Counted from the first letter of the stretch, positions 1-13,140 are shown. The stretch is 64,000 bases of DNA from Prinia subflava (GCF_021018805.1 NC_086249.1:78456472-78520471), one strand, 5' to 3'. The notes: a model not told the origin generated them from the letters alone. Numbers and translations are program-made.

Positions 1-2315
1 TTCTTATGTACTTTTGTCTTTTCCAATTTCTTATCCTTACCTTTCTTTCCTGGTCCAAAAGTGAAAATACAAATAAAAAATAATAGAAATACCCCAAAGA
101 AAGAAAAAAAGTAATAAAAGCTAGAAAAGTATTTTTAAAAGTGGTTTCATAATTAAAGTTCATATATTGTTTTTCACTGGTTTTTGTGGGTTTTGTTGTT
201 TTGTTTTTGTTTTTTTTTTTTCCTCTCTCCTTGCTTTATCTCTTATTCATGCCTTGCTTTCCTTGGAGATATTTACCCCAGCTAGATCTTGTCTTGAAAA
301 TTGCTTCCAAACTTTCCATTCATGGGAGACTTGTTACAATGTCTCTGGAAGGAAGCCCACAGCCCTTTTGCCTCCCTTTTCTATGCACTAACATGGGACT
401 GAAAGAAAGGTTCATTCAGCCTCCTCCTGTCTGGGGCAGTGTGATTGTCCTCCAAGTCCAGCTTCTTCTGGGGTCACCCAAGGAGGAAAATGCCCCCTTT
501 TCTGTGAAAGCTTATACCTAATGGCTAATTTTCATGATGATGCAGGGCTTCTGCATTGTCTAAACATTTAGCAGAGCTACCAGGCTAAGCAAGGCAGGAC
601 TGCCCTCAGAGCTCCCAAGGAATCTTTAGTGTTAAAAAAGATGTTAAAATTAAGATAGATGCCAAATGAGAAACAGGAGAAGCTAATACACCATTTGGGG
701 AAGGGAGGAAAAACTTTAAAATATTTTGACAAATAACTGAATTTTTATGCATATCAGCTCTTACCTAAAGAAAATGGCAGTGTTGAACTTAGGGAATATG
801 TGTGTTGTAGCTTTTAATCGTAACAGAATAAATAAATTGTATATAATATAAATAAATACAAGAACACTGCCTTATTTCAGACATGCCTTCTCTTCAGCCT
901 AACCAAATTGCTCCCAGTCATCTCCCTACAGATTTTAGGAGGCAAATGACATTGATACTGTGTATAAAACTCTTCTTCGAGCCTTGAACAGCAAAGGCTC
1001 ATCTGGGCAGCAAGGGCCCTTCCAATCACCACGTTCTTAAGCAGAAGGTTATGTCCTCAAGTAAAGCTTTCTAAGTGCTTTTGGAGTACTTTCCCAAAGT
1101 ACTTTGATACTAAAGAAGTAAAACCAGGGAAAACCAGATTTTTTTCCCAGATATAAACTCAAAGAACTCAATATGAACTCCTTTCCCATTTCCTTTTGAG
1201 GAAATTCAGAACTATTTAGCTTTTTGGTAAATTTTAGCTTTTTTGAAATGGAAAGCCTCTGTCTGTCTTTCTCAAGCAAAGAAAATGTAGGAGAAATAAT
1301 GGCTGAATGTGCATTTTAACTGCATACAATATAATATCATACACTCCAGTCATTAAAATTAAAGGAAAATTGTTTTATTATTATTTTAAATAGTTTTTAC
1401 CCATTAAATGTTTATAATATATGAAATAAATAACTATGACTAAGGCATTGTCTAATAAAGATGAAAAGGATGGAAATCCCTATGAATTTTTAATCTGAAA
1501 ATAAAGAACATTAACTATCCTTAACTATACCATCAAATATTTAAAATTACCTTCCATAATAAATTCTATTTGTATTATATATTTATTTTTAGATATCTAT
1601 AATATTTTTATGAGTAGGTACATAAAATATCATCAGCTGTTACAAGAGACATCTTGAATTAATACATTCAACATCTTGATCAGAATTTCCATTTCATTTA
1701 TTGTTAAAATAAATCAACATTTATAAACTATATAAAATTATATTTTTCTGTGTAGTTGGATACATAATTAATGCTATTACCAGTACAAAAATTAAATTGT
1801 GTTTGTTAGGCAAAAATGTCGTGTAGGTCCAGATTTTCAGATCCCTTTTATTCAAAATGCTTGCAAAGTTTCTATGTTTCTAATTAATGGAATATGCTTC
1901 TGATTTGGTGTTTATTTTCCATAAAATGATCCCCCTTTAACCTACCACTGCTGAGTCTTCTGCTAAAACAGGTAGAAGTCAGAACATCCCTATTGGCCTT
2001 AAAATCTTTTACATCAACTCATTCTAAGACAAACTACCTATTTAGTTTCAGTTATTCCAAAATGAATTGTTCAATCTTTTATGAAAATCAGGTTCCCTTA
2101 AAGCCATTAAAAAAAAATTGTGTGTGCAATTGGTACAAATTTTGATCACTTTGTAACTTAAAGACAATTTTACTAGGTTGGATTAGAGAGCTGAGTACCA
2201 CACTGGTTGTATTTCTTTAATCTTTGTAGCATAATTCCTTGGAAACATGAAAAATTTCACCACTGCCTTATTTCTTGTCTAGGTATTATACTGAGTCCTC
2301 TTCATGATCTTGCAC
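1..2315. other. AT-rich unique DNA, no gene seen
   Basis: No coding frame here resembles a known protein, and the short open frames have no splice context. A T-rich run lies near 205-222. The part from about 1330 to 1800 is extremely AT-rich. A small perfect hairpin (AGTACTTT, loop CCC, AAAGTACT) lies at 1085-1103. This reads as ordinary vertebrate intergenic or intronic DNA. Confidence 0.6.
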
Positions 2316-2321
2316 ATAAAA

Positions 2322-2360
<39 letters not shown>

Positions 2361-2362
2361 AT
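2316..2362. repeat. (ATAA)n tetranucleotide microsatellite
   Basis: About eleven uninterrupted copies of a TAAA/ATAA unit run through this interval. The tract is a pure, presumably length-variable microsatellite. An open frame on the minus strand crosses it and encodes alternating LFIY residues, which is a repeat artefact and not a protein. Confidence 0.95.
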
Positions 2363-4379
2363 ACACATAAAAATCTAGCATTGGACTGATGACAGTGACT
2401 TGACTTTCCAGACTACTGCATCTGCAAACATCCCACGATCTTCTACAGTGGCCTCTCTTATTTGTTGAAGGTGTCAGAATAAACATCACACTAGACAGCC
2501 AAGGATGAAATCTCCTTTTACTACAACTGAATAATACAATGTTGAAGTTATATTGTTGTCGTCTCCCAACAGGAAAATGTTACTATCTATTTAACATTAT
2601 TTTTTAATTAACATAAAAATGTAACTTTGGAAGTATGGTAAAGTTATTCTGGGTGCAGCACCTTCTTAGTTCTATTTATATATTTTAAATGCATTTAATT
2701 TAAAATACCTTCATTTTTCTAAATATATTTAAGCTAAAAATAGAGAGAAGATGGAAATTTTCTGAAATTGGACTGGCATCAGGGTTTACTGTGATAACAC
2801 CTTATCTCTGAGAATTGGGTCAGAACACAGCTTAAATTATACAACTTTGATTGCCTTTTAGACAGCTGTTTTGTTGCTCTTGCTCTGGTGTCACACAGAA
2901 TTCTCAGGCACAAATTGATATCCTAAAGAAGAGGGACTGAACCGACAAAAACTCCACAGTTTCTGCCCCACACCAGCTGTTTAAAACACACTGAAGGGTT
3001 GCAAAATCTGTTGCAGTTCAGCTCTGTTGTGTGTGTGCCCCAGCACAACTTCTAAGGGGGTTAATGGGGGCAGGCTCCTTCAGAGCAGGTACCTCACCTG
3101 ACTGACTCGCATGAGAAACAGGAGCTCTGTCTAATCAACCCTGTGTCTAGTTTTAGGCAATGCTATTACTCTCTGGCTTTCATGAGCATCCCTGATAATT
3201 TATTAATTAAAAATTGGAAAACATACAATTTGTGAAATTTAGAAAAAAGAAGTATATTAAAACATTGCTCCAGGCATTTTTTGCTGCATGTAAATCTGAT
3301 TTGTTGGCATCTTATATAAGATACCAAACCAATGTACTTCAGCCCGATACTTTGCTATATTCCTGCATAATTAATTTCCAGTGATGTGTGTGCATCCAAA
3401 CAAGAAGCAGAAAAGGATCAGAAGAAATGAGCTTATCTGAGTGTATTCAGAGAGTATACATGAAAAATCATAAGCAGCAACCTTATGTTTCCCCACTACC
3501 AAAAGTTCATCAAGATTAGTAACTTCAGAAGAGCTTAATTAGCAGCTAGGGAAAATGTAACCCGGAGTGAGGGGAAGACAAACTGATTAACAGAAACTTT
3601 TGTTTCTTAATTATGCTTTGTATTATTTTCTTTTAGATCCTTCTCACCTGCTGATGGGCAAACTGTATGTAGTTTCGCATTCACATTGTGTTCAAATAAG
3701 TCTCAGGCATACAGAAGCTTATTCCAAAACTGCCCTAACATTCCTACTTGGTCAAGACTGCAAACTTAGTACAACAATATTTTATTTCCTGTAATTTTTT
3801 GTGTGGTTGGGCAATTTAAGTACAGCTTTTTTCACCTGTTTTCAGGAATCTTCTTCCATCTGAGGTAGAGTCTAAAAGCAAAGATGAAAAATGATAAAAA
3901 GACACAAAAAGCCATTTGAGATGTAAAAATGAGGATGTTTCAATTGAAATTGATGTAAGTACTCACGAAAGATTTAAGGTGACTTAGCTTATTTAAACTC
4001 CTTGAGGCTGTTATTCAAAGCTAACCTGGCTTCCTTCACCCCTGGGTGTGCATCAGGACATGGTGAAATGGAGCCCCACACATGCAGGTGGCAGGCGTTC
4101 AGCTTTGCACTTACTAGCTATGGTTGAAAGCAGAAGCCTGGCTCACCTGTGGTGAATAAATGGAGAGGGTGATAATGCTCTTCCACAACAAGGTCTGGAC
4201 CAGCACTAGGTCACTGCAGCTTTGTTTCAAGAACCATTAGTTGGCTGGAACATCCCCGGGTGACACTGGACAATGCAGTGACAACACCATGAGCAAGAGT
4301 GGGGCAGTTGCTGCTCCTCTTCCTGGGTCTAGTGAAATACTCAGAAAAGGATCTGTAAGGAAGGCATGCTCTCCCCCTT
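2363..4379. other. Unique DNA, no firm gene
   Basis: No recognisable gene. A perfect 10 bp inverted repeat (TATTTTAAAT, 7 nt loop) lies close to 2680-2710. A pyrimidine-rich stretch ends in TTTTAG at 3631-3636, followed by open sequence in two frames (stops just before about 3800). That is a possible but unsupported splice acceptor. Confidence 0.5.
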
Positions 4380-4629
4380 CTTCCTCAAGTTGTATCAGGA
4401 GAGGTTTAGATTGGATATTAGAAATAATTTCTTCATTGAAAGAGTTGCCAAACACTGGAACAGGGTTCCCAGGGAAGTGGTGGAGTCCCAATGCCTGGAG
4501 TTATTCATAAGACCAGTAGCTGAGGTGCTTAGGGACATGGCTCAGTGGTGGGTAAACAGTTGGACTTGAGGTCTGAGAAGGCTTTTCCAGACTAAATGAT
4601 TTTTAAATCTATGATTCCATGCTTCCATT
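4380..4629 (+). mobile_element. CR1 LINE 3' fragment, old copy
   Basis: The segment reads like the 3' end of an avian CR1 retrotransposon: CCTCAAGTTG, then GGTTTAGATTGGATATTAG, AATTTCTTCATTGAAAG, GGGAAGTGGTGGAGTC, GGACTTGAGG, and a tail near ATGATTCCATG. CR1 copies are usually truncated at the 5' end and lack target-site duplications, and this one is a tail of about 250 bp. Mutations through the diagnostic blocks point to an old insertion. The 5' limit is uncertain because related sequence may extend upstream to about 4240. Open frames on both strands here are by-products of the repeat. Confidence 0.9.
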
Positions 4630-7072
4630 CTGCTTAGTTTTGTATCTTGTAGCTTTGTTCAACAGTAACTATGCCATCCATCCTGCCTATACATATGTGC
4701 ACTTCAACAAAGAAGTATCCCCAATTATGTGGGATAAAAAGAGATACATTTGCAACTTTATCTCTCTCCTCCTTACCATGAATATCTCACAAAACTAAAC
4801 ATCTGTCAAAAAACTTACAGATTCTTATCCCAGTCCTTCTGGGTAGGATGCTCTATGACCTTGCTCCTGCAAAATACAAAATTTCTGTGGAGGAGTGTCA
4901 TGACACATTTTATTACCTTACCTAAAGTCAATCCCAGCTGCCTTCTCTAAGTGGATTTAAATGACAATAGAGAAGAAAAAGAGCTCATAGATGAAGCTGA
5001 TTCACACTCAGCAGGTTTGCATAACTAATAGCTACATGAAAAACAACAACCGTCATAATAAAAAAAGACCAACCCAGGCTGTTCCTAGTCTGGTTTTGAA
5101 GAGGTGAAACCTTAAATTCACTGTGTAAATGTGGGGGATTGGTATTTGCTCCTTTCAAGAAAGGAAAGAGGTGTGGTGGTGAGTCTGTGACAACAGTTTC
5201 TCTGTTTACATCTGGTTAATGCAGGCAACCTGCATCTACTTTCCTCTTATAGTCTGAAATCTGACAATCATTTATTGATTAGTAAATAGTCTGATACTAT
5301 GGCTGTGGGTTTGTTTTCGTTAGATTTTTTTTAAAGGGATGTAAACCAAACTTTCTAAAAAGTCTGTTTATTCGCTTGTTTGTTGTTTTAAAATTATAAT
5401 TATATTTTTTAGAGGGAAAAAAGGTACCTTTAAATATAGTCAATAGCTTATCTAACTATGGTAACCAAATAGGTTTTCTATCCAAGTAACCAAACTTCTG
5501 TCTGGGAGCTGGAGCATTCTAGGGAAGAAATAGAAGCTGTCTTTGCCGTATCAACTTAATTAAATGTTGTCAATGCTTTCACAAGAGCAGGACCAGGATG
5601 GCAGCAGAGGCAGGCAGAGAATTCTGGATTAAAAACAGTCTCCACAGCTAATTAATGGGATCTGCCAAAAGCACTGAGCACTTAGCCTCTTGTCGCAGTA
5701 GAGCTGTAGCTTCTATGAATGAAGGACTAAGCAAAATAAGGGACTAACTAAACCAATATTTAAAATGTGTAAATATTAATTATATTTAAGAAAACCCTAC
5801 CACAGTTCAGAACCCTGCCTGATGCCATTGTAGGTCTCTGAATAGAATGATCAAGGTCTCAGTTATTAACTTACCTCTGCTGGGACACTTTTAACCCAGG
5901 AAGACAGTTTTTTAGGATGACTTGTAAATTCCCTGGTGAGCCTGCGGGTGGGGATGGAAGGGAGAGACTCCCTATTAGAATTGCTAGAACTTTCCTTTTT
6001 ATGCATATATCGCTCAGCCTAGAGGAAGAAGGAGCAGTTCAAACAAACTCTTCTCTGACTACTTAATTTCAGCATGTTTGTGACCGAGATAAGATCATTA
6101 TCTAACAGCTTGGAGTGAAGTTGAAGCTGTAGAGTTGTTTTTAATAAGAAAAATAGTTATAATTTAATGTAATCTATGTTTGTGGAATAACTGTGATATA
6201 TTTCTCAAACTCTGAGCCATAAGGCAGAAAGGACACTTTCAAGCAAATTATTCAGCAGGTCAGATAAAATGGTCATTTTAAATTTCACTGCTTGGGGAGT
6301 GGCACTGTTATAGAAGGAAGTTTAGAGTACTGAGAAGTACTTATTTTGAGACAAGAATAATTAAACAGCTTGCTTGGGGTAGTCATGCATTTTCTGTCAA
6401 GCAAGGTTTTTAAATCAACATTGAATATTTTTTCTTGAAGGCAGGTTGTAGGTCAAACAATTATGCCCTTGGTGCCAGGAGTTTCTAGTAAGAATGTTGA
6501 AAAATTATGTAGTCTATGGTTTTTGCCTTAAAATTCCCAAGTAGATCAGGAGACAATGACAACTAAAGCTGAAAACTACAGCTAAGCGTCTCACAGGTAC
6601 AATTCCGACCCTTTTGTAGTCTAAAACCAGAAAATAACATCCTATCTACATACTGAATGTAACCTTGGCTGTGTAGATCTCACCACTTTGTCAGTAAAAC
6701 AATGTTGGTTTTCACCTTGTGAAACAATCTCCTCTTGTCAGGAAGAGCACAAAATGGATGAGCCAGCAGAGTAGGCTAGATTCCAGAAAGCTCATGATGG
6801 GTGTACCTCTGTCCATGTCTGCATTATTTTCTCACAGCTCTCCATGTGATCTTGTGAGTTTGTCTGCATGAGAAGCTTTGTGGCAGCCTTGACTGTGGCT
6901 TGTGGCCCTGTCAGTGACCTAGTACATGGGATGCAGAACAAAAAGAGAAAGAATGAGAATTTCGACAAAAATATCATCATCCATGTTCATGTCCTCCAGA
7001 TTTTGGGACTCTCATATTCTGACTTCATGGTGTATTTGTGATTATGTGTGTCACAGAAGTGATGGGAGATTG
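4630..7072. other. Unique DNA, no gene seen
   Basis: No gene recognised. At 5160-5250 there is a small cluster of motif-like words: a forkhead-type TGTTTAC, an E-box-like CATCTG and a perfect 7 bp hairpin (ATGCAGG, CAA, CCTGCAT at 5219-5235). The rest is AT-rich sequence with short frames that match nothing I know. Confidence 0.5.
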
Positions 7073-7111
7073 CACCAAATCCTAAACACACCAAATCCTA
7101 AACACACCAAA
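7073..7111. repeat. 16 bp tandem repeat, 2.4 copies
   Basis: The unit CACCAAATCCTAAACA occurs at 7073-7088 and 7089-7104 without a difference, followed by a partial third copy CACCAAA. It is a small local duplication. The CCTAAA core is not the vertebrate telomere unit. Confidence 0.95.
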
Positions 7112-8219
7112 CCCAGCATGATGATTTAAAGATGATTGCTTTTGTTCTTCTTTTCTTTTTCTGCAGGAATTTCTTTGCCCCTCAGGACAGGAAAATGTGG
7201 CCATTGAACATGAAAACGAATGTATTCTTAGTTTTAGTGTACTTTTTTTTTGTTTTGGTTTAGTACCTTAGTCTGTATGTGTGACAATTGCAAGCTCTCA
7301 TGCTCAGACCTAGTACTGAAGCACTAAAGTTTTGTATTTTTGAGTCTTTTATTTGGGATTTCCCTTCCAGGACTGAAGAGCTCCAAGTACTTAGTGCCCC
7401 CTGCTGTATTCTGGTCTCATACATTGATTTTCCTTACTTTTTGACCTTAGGGTCTGCCTTGACCTTTTGCCCTTTCATGTGGGAACTTCCCTTCAGAAAG
7501 GGTTGTGAGAGGAATGTGATTAGAAGACAAGGCCAGTCACCCATTTTCTGGTTAAAGTTTCCTTTCTGGTGGCTTGCAGCAATATCTTTACTCTATTGCC
7601 TTGAATATATGAATATTGGAAGTGATGGTGAGAGTCCATAGGCAGATACCTGGACTACTGCTGGTTATTAATTGTTCCTCTGAAATAATTGTGAGTCAGA
7701 GGTACTACTTTTGACTTTTACAGACATGAAAGAGAGCATTATCTGGCACCCCTCATTTCAGTTAGCAGTGATCTAAAATACTCTAGGTGAGGTCCAGATG
7801 ATGCCTCATATAGGGTTTTTGCTTTCTTGTACAGATTAGAGAGCAGCACTATGGAGCATCTATTTAAAAGAGAAACTTGCATGAATATATAAGCAAATGC
7901 TGTGCAGTGCCAAGCCACACCCACCCCTCAGACACCGTCAAATAGTTTGGAGGGGACTGTTGGTTTTTGGGTTTTTTGAGAAACAATGCATTTGTCTTTC
8001 CACGTAAATCACCTGCAGAGAAATCAAGAAAAAAGAAGAAAAGAAAAAAACATTTCTTCAACCAAGCAGTGTAAGCCCTATATTAGGCATCAGGCTGGCT
8101 AATTGCTGCTGAAGTATTTCCCTGCTATATATATATTTTGAGCAACCACCAGAAATATGAGGACTTAATAAGTAACGAGGAGAGAATTTATACAAAAAAC
8201 AGACATAACAAGGCAAAGT
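7112..8219. other. Unique DNA with one acceptor-like site
   Basis: A pyrimidine run from about 7143 ends in CTGCAG at 7161-7166, a good vertebrate 3' splice-site pattern, followed by 34 open codons to a TAG at 7269-7271. No clear donor follows, so this is not called as an exon. The rest holds no recognisable gene. An A/G-rich patch lies at about 8027-8052. Confidence 0.45.
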
Positions 8220-8620
8220 TAATTCATCACAACTTTCACATAAGCCTTTGTTGGGCAGTTGGCCAGGCCCATCACATTATCTGTTTGACTCAGTGAGTCA
8301 CTCCAGCTAATAGAATTTTGCCCCGTGTTTGTTGTTGCCATGGCAATGCAATATTATCAGGCATGTCATGTTCACAGATCAGTAGCAGCGGCGCTGCTGC
8401 AGACACACAACAGCTTTCAGCCTTTGACCATAAACAGGAATTCACTCCACAGTCAGTCTGTCAAAAAGGAAGTCGTCTGTGGTGAAGAAGCACTAGTGCC
8501 AGTACTACTAGCCTTTTCCTTTTTCCTTTGTGAGCGCGTTGCCATTATCATTAAAATAACCTTGAGTCGTCATGAATTCATTCATTCACAAACATTGTCA
8601 AAGAAGGTGCAATAGTTCAA
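8220..8620. promoter_or_regulatory. Possible enhancer-like block with AP-1 palindrome
   Basis: This stretch is less AT-rich than its surroundings, keeps several CpGs (GCGGCGCTGC near 8388-8396, GAGCGCG near 8532) and is dense in motif-like words. TGACTCA at 8286-8292 and TGAGTCA at 8294-8300 form a 15 bp palindrome of two AP-1/TRE sites around a central G. AGCAGC-GGC-GCTGCT follows at 8384-8398. An open frame of 96 codons covers much of it, but with no known domain. The composition suggests a conserved non-coding element. That is inference, since no alignment was possible. Confidence 0.35.
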
Positions 8621-11600
8621 GAGAATCCAGAGGGTCAAAGAGAGGACTAGTTTTAAATCTGTGCCTATTGAACCTGGAAATGACATAGTCTGTTAGATAT
8701 AATCTTATTCTTACCATAGCAAATCAAGCTGTGTTGACTGGCACCAATGTCCAAGTCAATTCAGCACCATGAAAGGTTACTAGGAGTAAAGAGGTCATAT
8801 CCTTTGTGGTATTGCTTTTGAGAAATAAACTTAGGCATGTGTGGGAATATTTTACAAAGAATAGCTTTTTCAGCAAAAGTGAAAAACAAATCCTGTCAGG
8901 AATCTTTAGAGACTGCAGGTATTTTCTGACATGGCCATATTTAGTGTTTAAACCAAAGATAAAATTGCAAAGGTTTTTCAATATTTTAAATGTTTAATTG
9001 AGTCATAAATATTCCACCAGATATTTTAATTCCATTCCAAAAGAAAAAAAAAGGTTAAATATCTTTTTGAAACTGCATTTGAAGCTGAGAATGTACTCTG
9101 TCTTGAGGTTTATAAGGATATTAATTTTCTTTCTAACAGATATATCAAGTAATAATGTAGACTACATGGGAAAATGTAGATAGATGCACCAAATTTGATT
9201 TGTTTGATAGATTATGCAAGATTTACCCTCCAGTGTAACTTCTTTGATATCAGCTGAGTTGTTCTGATTTACCCTGCTTTGAAAGAAGAATTAAGATTCT
9301 TGGATTTAAAGTACAGGAGAGAATTTTTGAAAGGACATACTGTTTTTTAATGTCTCTGTTGAATGGAAAGACCTGTTTAAACATTTGTTATCACATATGT
9401 CCCGAAATGTTGTTGACAAGCTATACTGGCATTGAGAGACCCTACACAAAGTTTAGGAATGCATTTGACAATTATTATGAGCAATAAGGGGATGATTATG
9501 CTGTTCCTTCTGTGGCTTTAGAGAGGTATAACTCTACATGTGATTTTAAAGCAGTTGCTGCTGAAATGCTAGGGCAAGTTGCTCCATTCTGGTAAGTGCT
9601 GTTCGCCTTCCCTGCAGCACTGATTCTTCTGTTACGCAGCTGAGACCACCAAAGTGCTCACATTTACTCTGGTGTAAACCAAAACACCGTTTGGTGCCTA
9701 AAATTTAAAGTTGAACTTTGTGACCAGTCTTTGGCTATGCTTGATGAATACAGGGCAGAAGTCCTGAAAAAAAAAAAAAAAAGCTTTTGCCCACAAGCCC
9801 CTTGCTGAACAGAATGTTTCCTCTCAATGGAATGGATTTACACTTGCTATGCATTGGCATGACTCTCCCTGTGCTCTCACCATGGCACAGATCCTGCAGC
9901 CTGAATTTTCTTAAAGTTGTAAAATAGACTGTCTCTCCCATGCTTTCCAGAGAAACACTAAAGTCTATTATCTATGTGGTGTATGACCAAGAGAAGTACC
10001 AGTACTGGTGTTCATTAATGGCCATGTGATTAAATTAACTCTCCTTTTGAGCTTGAGACTTGAAACAGTTTCTCTAAATTAGAGTTATGGTAGAATTAAA
10101 TGTTTGCTCTCAACTCCTGACATGAAGGGGTAGGCATAGCTTGATGAAGTCCCAAAGATTTGAAATAAAGCGAGCTTTTAATCAAATTCCTTTTGCTTTA
10201 ATAGCATTACCCTTTTTTTTACTCCAGGGAAGTAAAGCTCAGAATAAAGGAGGAGACAATCTCCCCTAGTTTTGGAGAGGAATGAACAGGAAGACTTTGA
10301 AAATCATGAAATGGGATATGACCAGTGAACAGATTCCTGTGCATCGGCACAGGTGTTATTCAGTCAGCCTGGAGCACATTCGTTTAAGACAGAAGGAAAG
10401 AAAGGGAGGAGTAAGATACATCTGTATCTATGTTTTGTCGAGTCATAAAAGTGATAACATTAGATTTATGTTAGTTAAAAGCTATCTCAATGAAATTACT
10501 GCAGCTCCTCTGCATGACCATTCTTTGATCAAGTCCAGAACAACAATTGTCAGTCTGGCTTGAATGGGCTCTGAATGTCCAAAGCAGACTCTGTACTAAG
10601 TACAATAGAGCGCTAAACAGTGAAATGTCATCCAATTCAATAGCATAATTAAACAGGTGCAGTTTTAGTGTGTTAAGAATGAACAAAATACACAGAATCT
10701 GCTCTAGTAGAAATTGTGGAATAAACTAGTTATGGTTTGGATCATTACATCTTAGAGTAATGGCTGTTCTGTTTACCCCAAGGGTCAACAGATTTCTGCC
10801 ATTCAGTGGCAATCTGCAAATGCATTATAGCTAATCATTCCAAACTGGCAAAGGAAAATAAGTCATTGACATTTTAAAAATGTGTTTTAACACATAACTT
10901 TTTAAAAGATTGTATGATCTACGTATGAATAAAAAATTCCATTCTGTTTGCTAGTTTTCTTCTATTGCAATGAAATGCACATTTTTCCTGGAACTTTGCT
11001 CTACTGTAAACACCTTCAATTTTATTTCTTGCATCTGCATGTCACTTTGTGTTATTAGTCCCATATTTTCAAAGAAAAAGATTTTTTTTTAAACTTTTTT
11101 TCTCCTTTGACTCCAACAGAAAAAGGTCTTTCTGAAAAAGTAAGTTTAGAAGTTCCACAAAGGAGGTGCATCCATGTAACAAAAGAAATTCTTGTTACAC
11201 TTTGTGAATAAAGACTTAGTGAAAAATATATGTGATATCCTATGGGTATTAGAATTTGCAATTGTATCTCCAGATAGTGTGATGTATATTAAACATAATC
11301 ACAACTGTGTGTTTTTATTGCTAGGCAGATCTGGTAGAAGCTTTTAGGTACATGCAGGCACTGAAAAATGACATTCCAAATTAATCTGCAGTTGTTCATA
11401 AGCTTTTCACATTTACGACAAAAGACATGGACTCTGAGGCAAGGAAAATATTCAGCAAGCACTGAAAAATTTTTATGTAGATCTACTTATACATCATGAC
11501 TCCTATCCAGCACCTCTTCTTCCCTTTAGTTTTATCCTTAAAGAGAAGTTTCTTGGAATTCCCTTGAAAATAAGAATTGTAAAACATTTAATTTTGGCTG

Positions 11601-12840
11601 CATAAAATGAACTTTTCCAAATTTCTTGTGGTAACAAAGAAAAATGAGCTGAAAAAGTGGCTTTACAGAAAATGATAATTTGTGGTTTGCAGCTAATCTT
11701 AGTATTATTATTTTGTATAATTTTTAGAAACATTTAAATATGAAGAGCCTTCTGGAACTGAAAAGGAAAAAACCTGTATTTATTTAAAGGCTTTTCCATG
11801 AGGCTTGATGCTTTATGCATTTGAATTCTGACAGTAAGGTAATTTCTTAACACGAAACTTAAATTTATGAAGGTAAAAAAACCACCAAAACTTCTCAAGA
11901 CCCTTCCAAGAAATCTAGAAAAATTCAAATCCAATTATCCTAAAAGACAAACAATGTCTAATGCGTATCTGGCTAAGTACACTTTGTCTTACTTAAGTAA
12001 AATAATAATACACTTCTCTGATTAACTGTTACTTGGAAACATTTCCCCTCTATGTCTTTTGTCAGAGGTCATTAAGAAAGCATCCTGAAAGGTGTAAGTG
12101 GTGGAAACTTAGGTTAAACTCTTATGTCATAAGTCGGATTATGCTGAGATATTCAGGTGTTTAGCATATGGTATGACAGAAAATGATATATTTGTGATCT
12201 AAACTACAAGGATCTTGACTGAAGTCAAAGTGGTTATCATACCAAGTGAAGTCACAGTCTTATTGAAAACTACAGCAAATTTCCCATCAGCTGATCCCAG
12301 TTTTGAACCATGCATTTTAATCTTGAGAACTACGTAATGCCTCCCTCACCTCTAATCACACACGTGGAGTTCCTTATTTTTCTAGACTTGGTGTTCTTAT
12401 GTTGAGAATAAACACTGCAAAGCACCAAGAAATGACAGTGGGAAATAGGAGGGGGAAAAAAAGCATGGAAAATGATTGGAAGCAAAGGATATGAGAGAGA
12501 ACATAGGATCCAAAATGTTTGGCAAAAAGGTGCCTGAGAAAAGAATGAAGGAATTTAAAAGGAGAGGTGTCATGAAAACAATAGAGAGAAGATTGAACCC
12601 TGGAAGAAGGAAAAGGACTCGAAATAACCCTTTTAAGCAGGCAAGGAGGGATGGATGGGAGGTAGTTGAGCATTCAGTTCTCATGCTGTGTGTAGGCTGA
12701 GCATTTAAAAATTCTATCACTTTAGCAGGTAAAGCTATTGCACAATAATAGTAAAGTTGATGTTCAACTGCTCTGAGTAGCTTTTTAACATTCACAGTGG
12801 CACATCTAAACAAATCATCACACTTTTAATGAAAATCACT
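8621..12840. other. AT-rich unique DNA, no gene seen
   Basis: No gene recognised. A 16 bp A run lies at 9767-9782. The longest frame (138 codons, minus strand, 12397-12813) is hydrophobic and Ser/Phe-rich, and it overlaps open frames on both strands. That fits chance pyrimidine-rich sequence better than a membrane protein. A small palindrome (ATGTGTT-TT-AACACAT) lies near 10880. Confidence 0.5.
9767..9782. repeat. A16 homopolymer run
   Basis: Sixteen consecutive A residues precede AAGCTTTT-like sequence. No retrotransposed gene body is recognisable directly upstream, so it is listed only as a homopolymer. Confidence 0.9.
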
Positions 12841-13140
12841 GTGATGTCAATCTATGCTTTGTTTCAAATGTTCTTGTTAGTTCCTCAATCAATGTACAAG
12901 GCAACATTTTCAAGTGCATTAAAATGATGGTGTTTACCACTGTTACGATAACGATGGCTCTGTAAATGCCTAACAAATATTTATCCAGTTTATCTAAATT
13001 GGTCATCACAGTGGTATTTCTAAAAATGTTTGTAGCAATTTTATTAATAGGGCCCCATATTGTATGCCATTTCCTTCAGATTTTTCTTTAAGCCTAAACT
13101 GGGGCCCAGCTTGCTCAAGTTGAACTGAGGTATGTTTTTT
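12841..13140. promoter_or_regulatory. Candidate conserved non-coding block
   Basis: This interval is unique and free of simple repeats. It has balanced, word-rich sequence, including GTTACGATAACGATGG near 12940, two GGGCCC-like words and TTTATTAATAGGG, the texture often seen in conserved vertebrate enhancers. No coding frame spans it. The call rests on texture alone and would fall if an alignment showed no constraint. Confidence 0.2.

Noticed and set aside
2286..2489. Frame encoding repeated LFIY
   Set aside because: It is produced by the (ATAA)n microsatellite.
7073..7111. Possible interstitial telomeric repeat
   Set aside because: The unit CACCAAATCCTAAACA is 16 bp and does not contain CCCTAA arrays.
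12397..12813. 138-codon hydrophobic minus-strand frame
   Set aside because: It overlaps open frames on both strands, is Phe/Ser/Leu-biased from pyrimidine-rich DNA and resembles no membrane protein I know.
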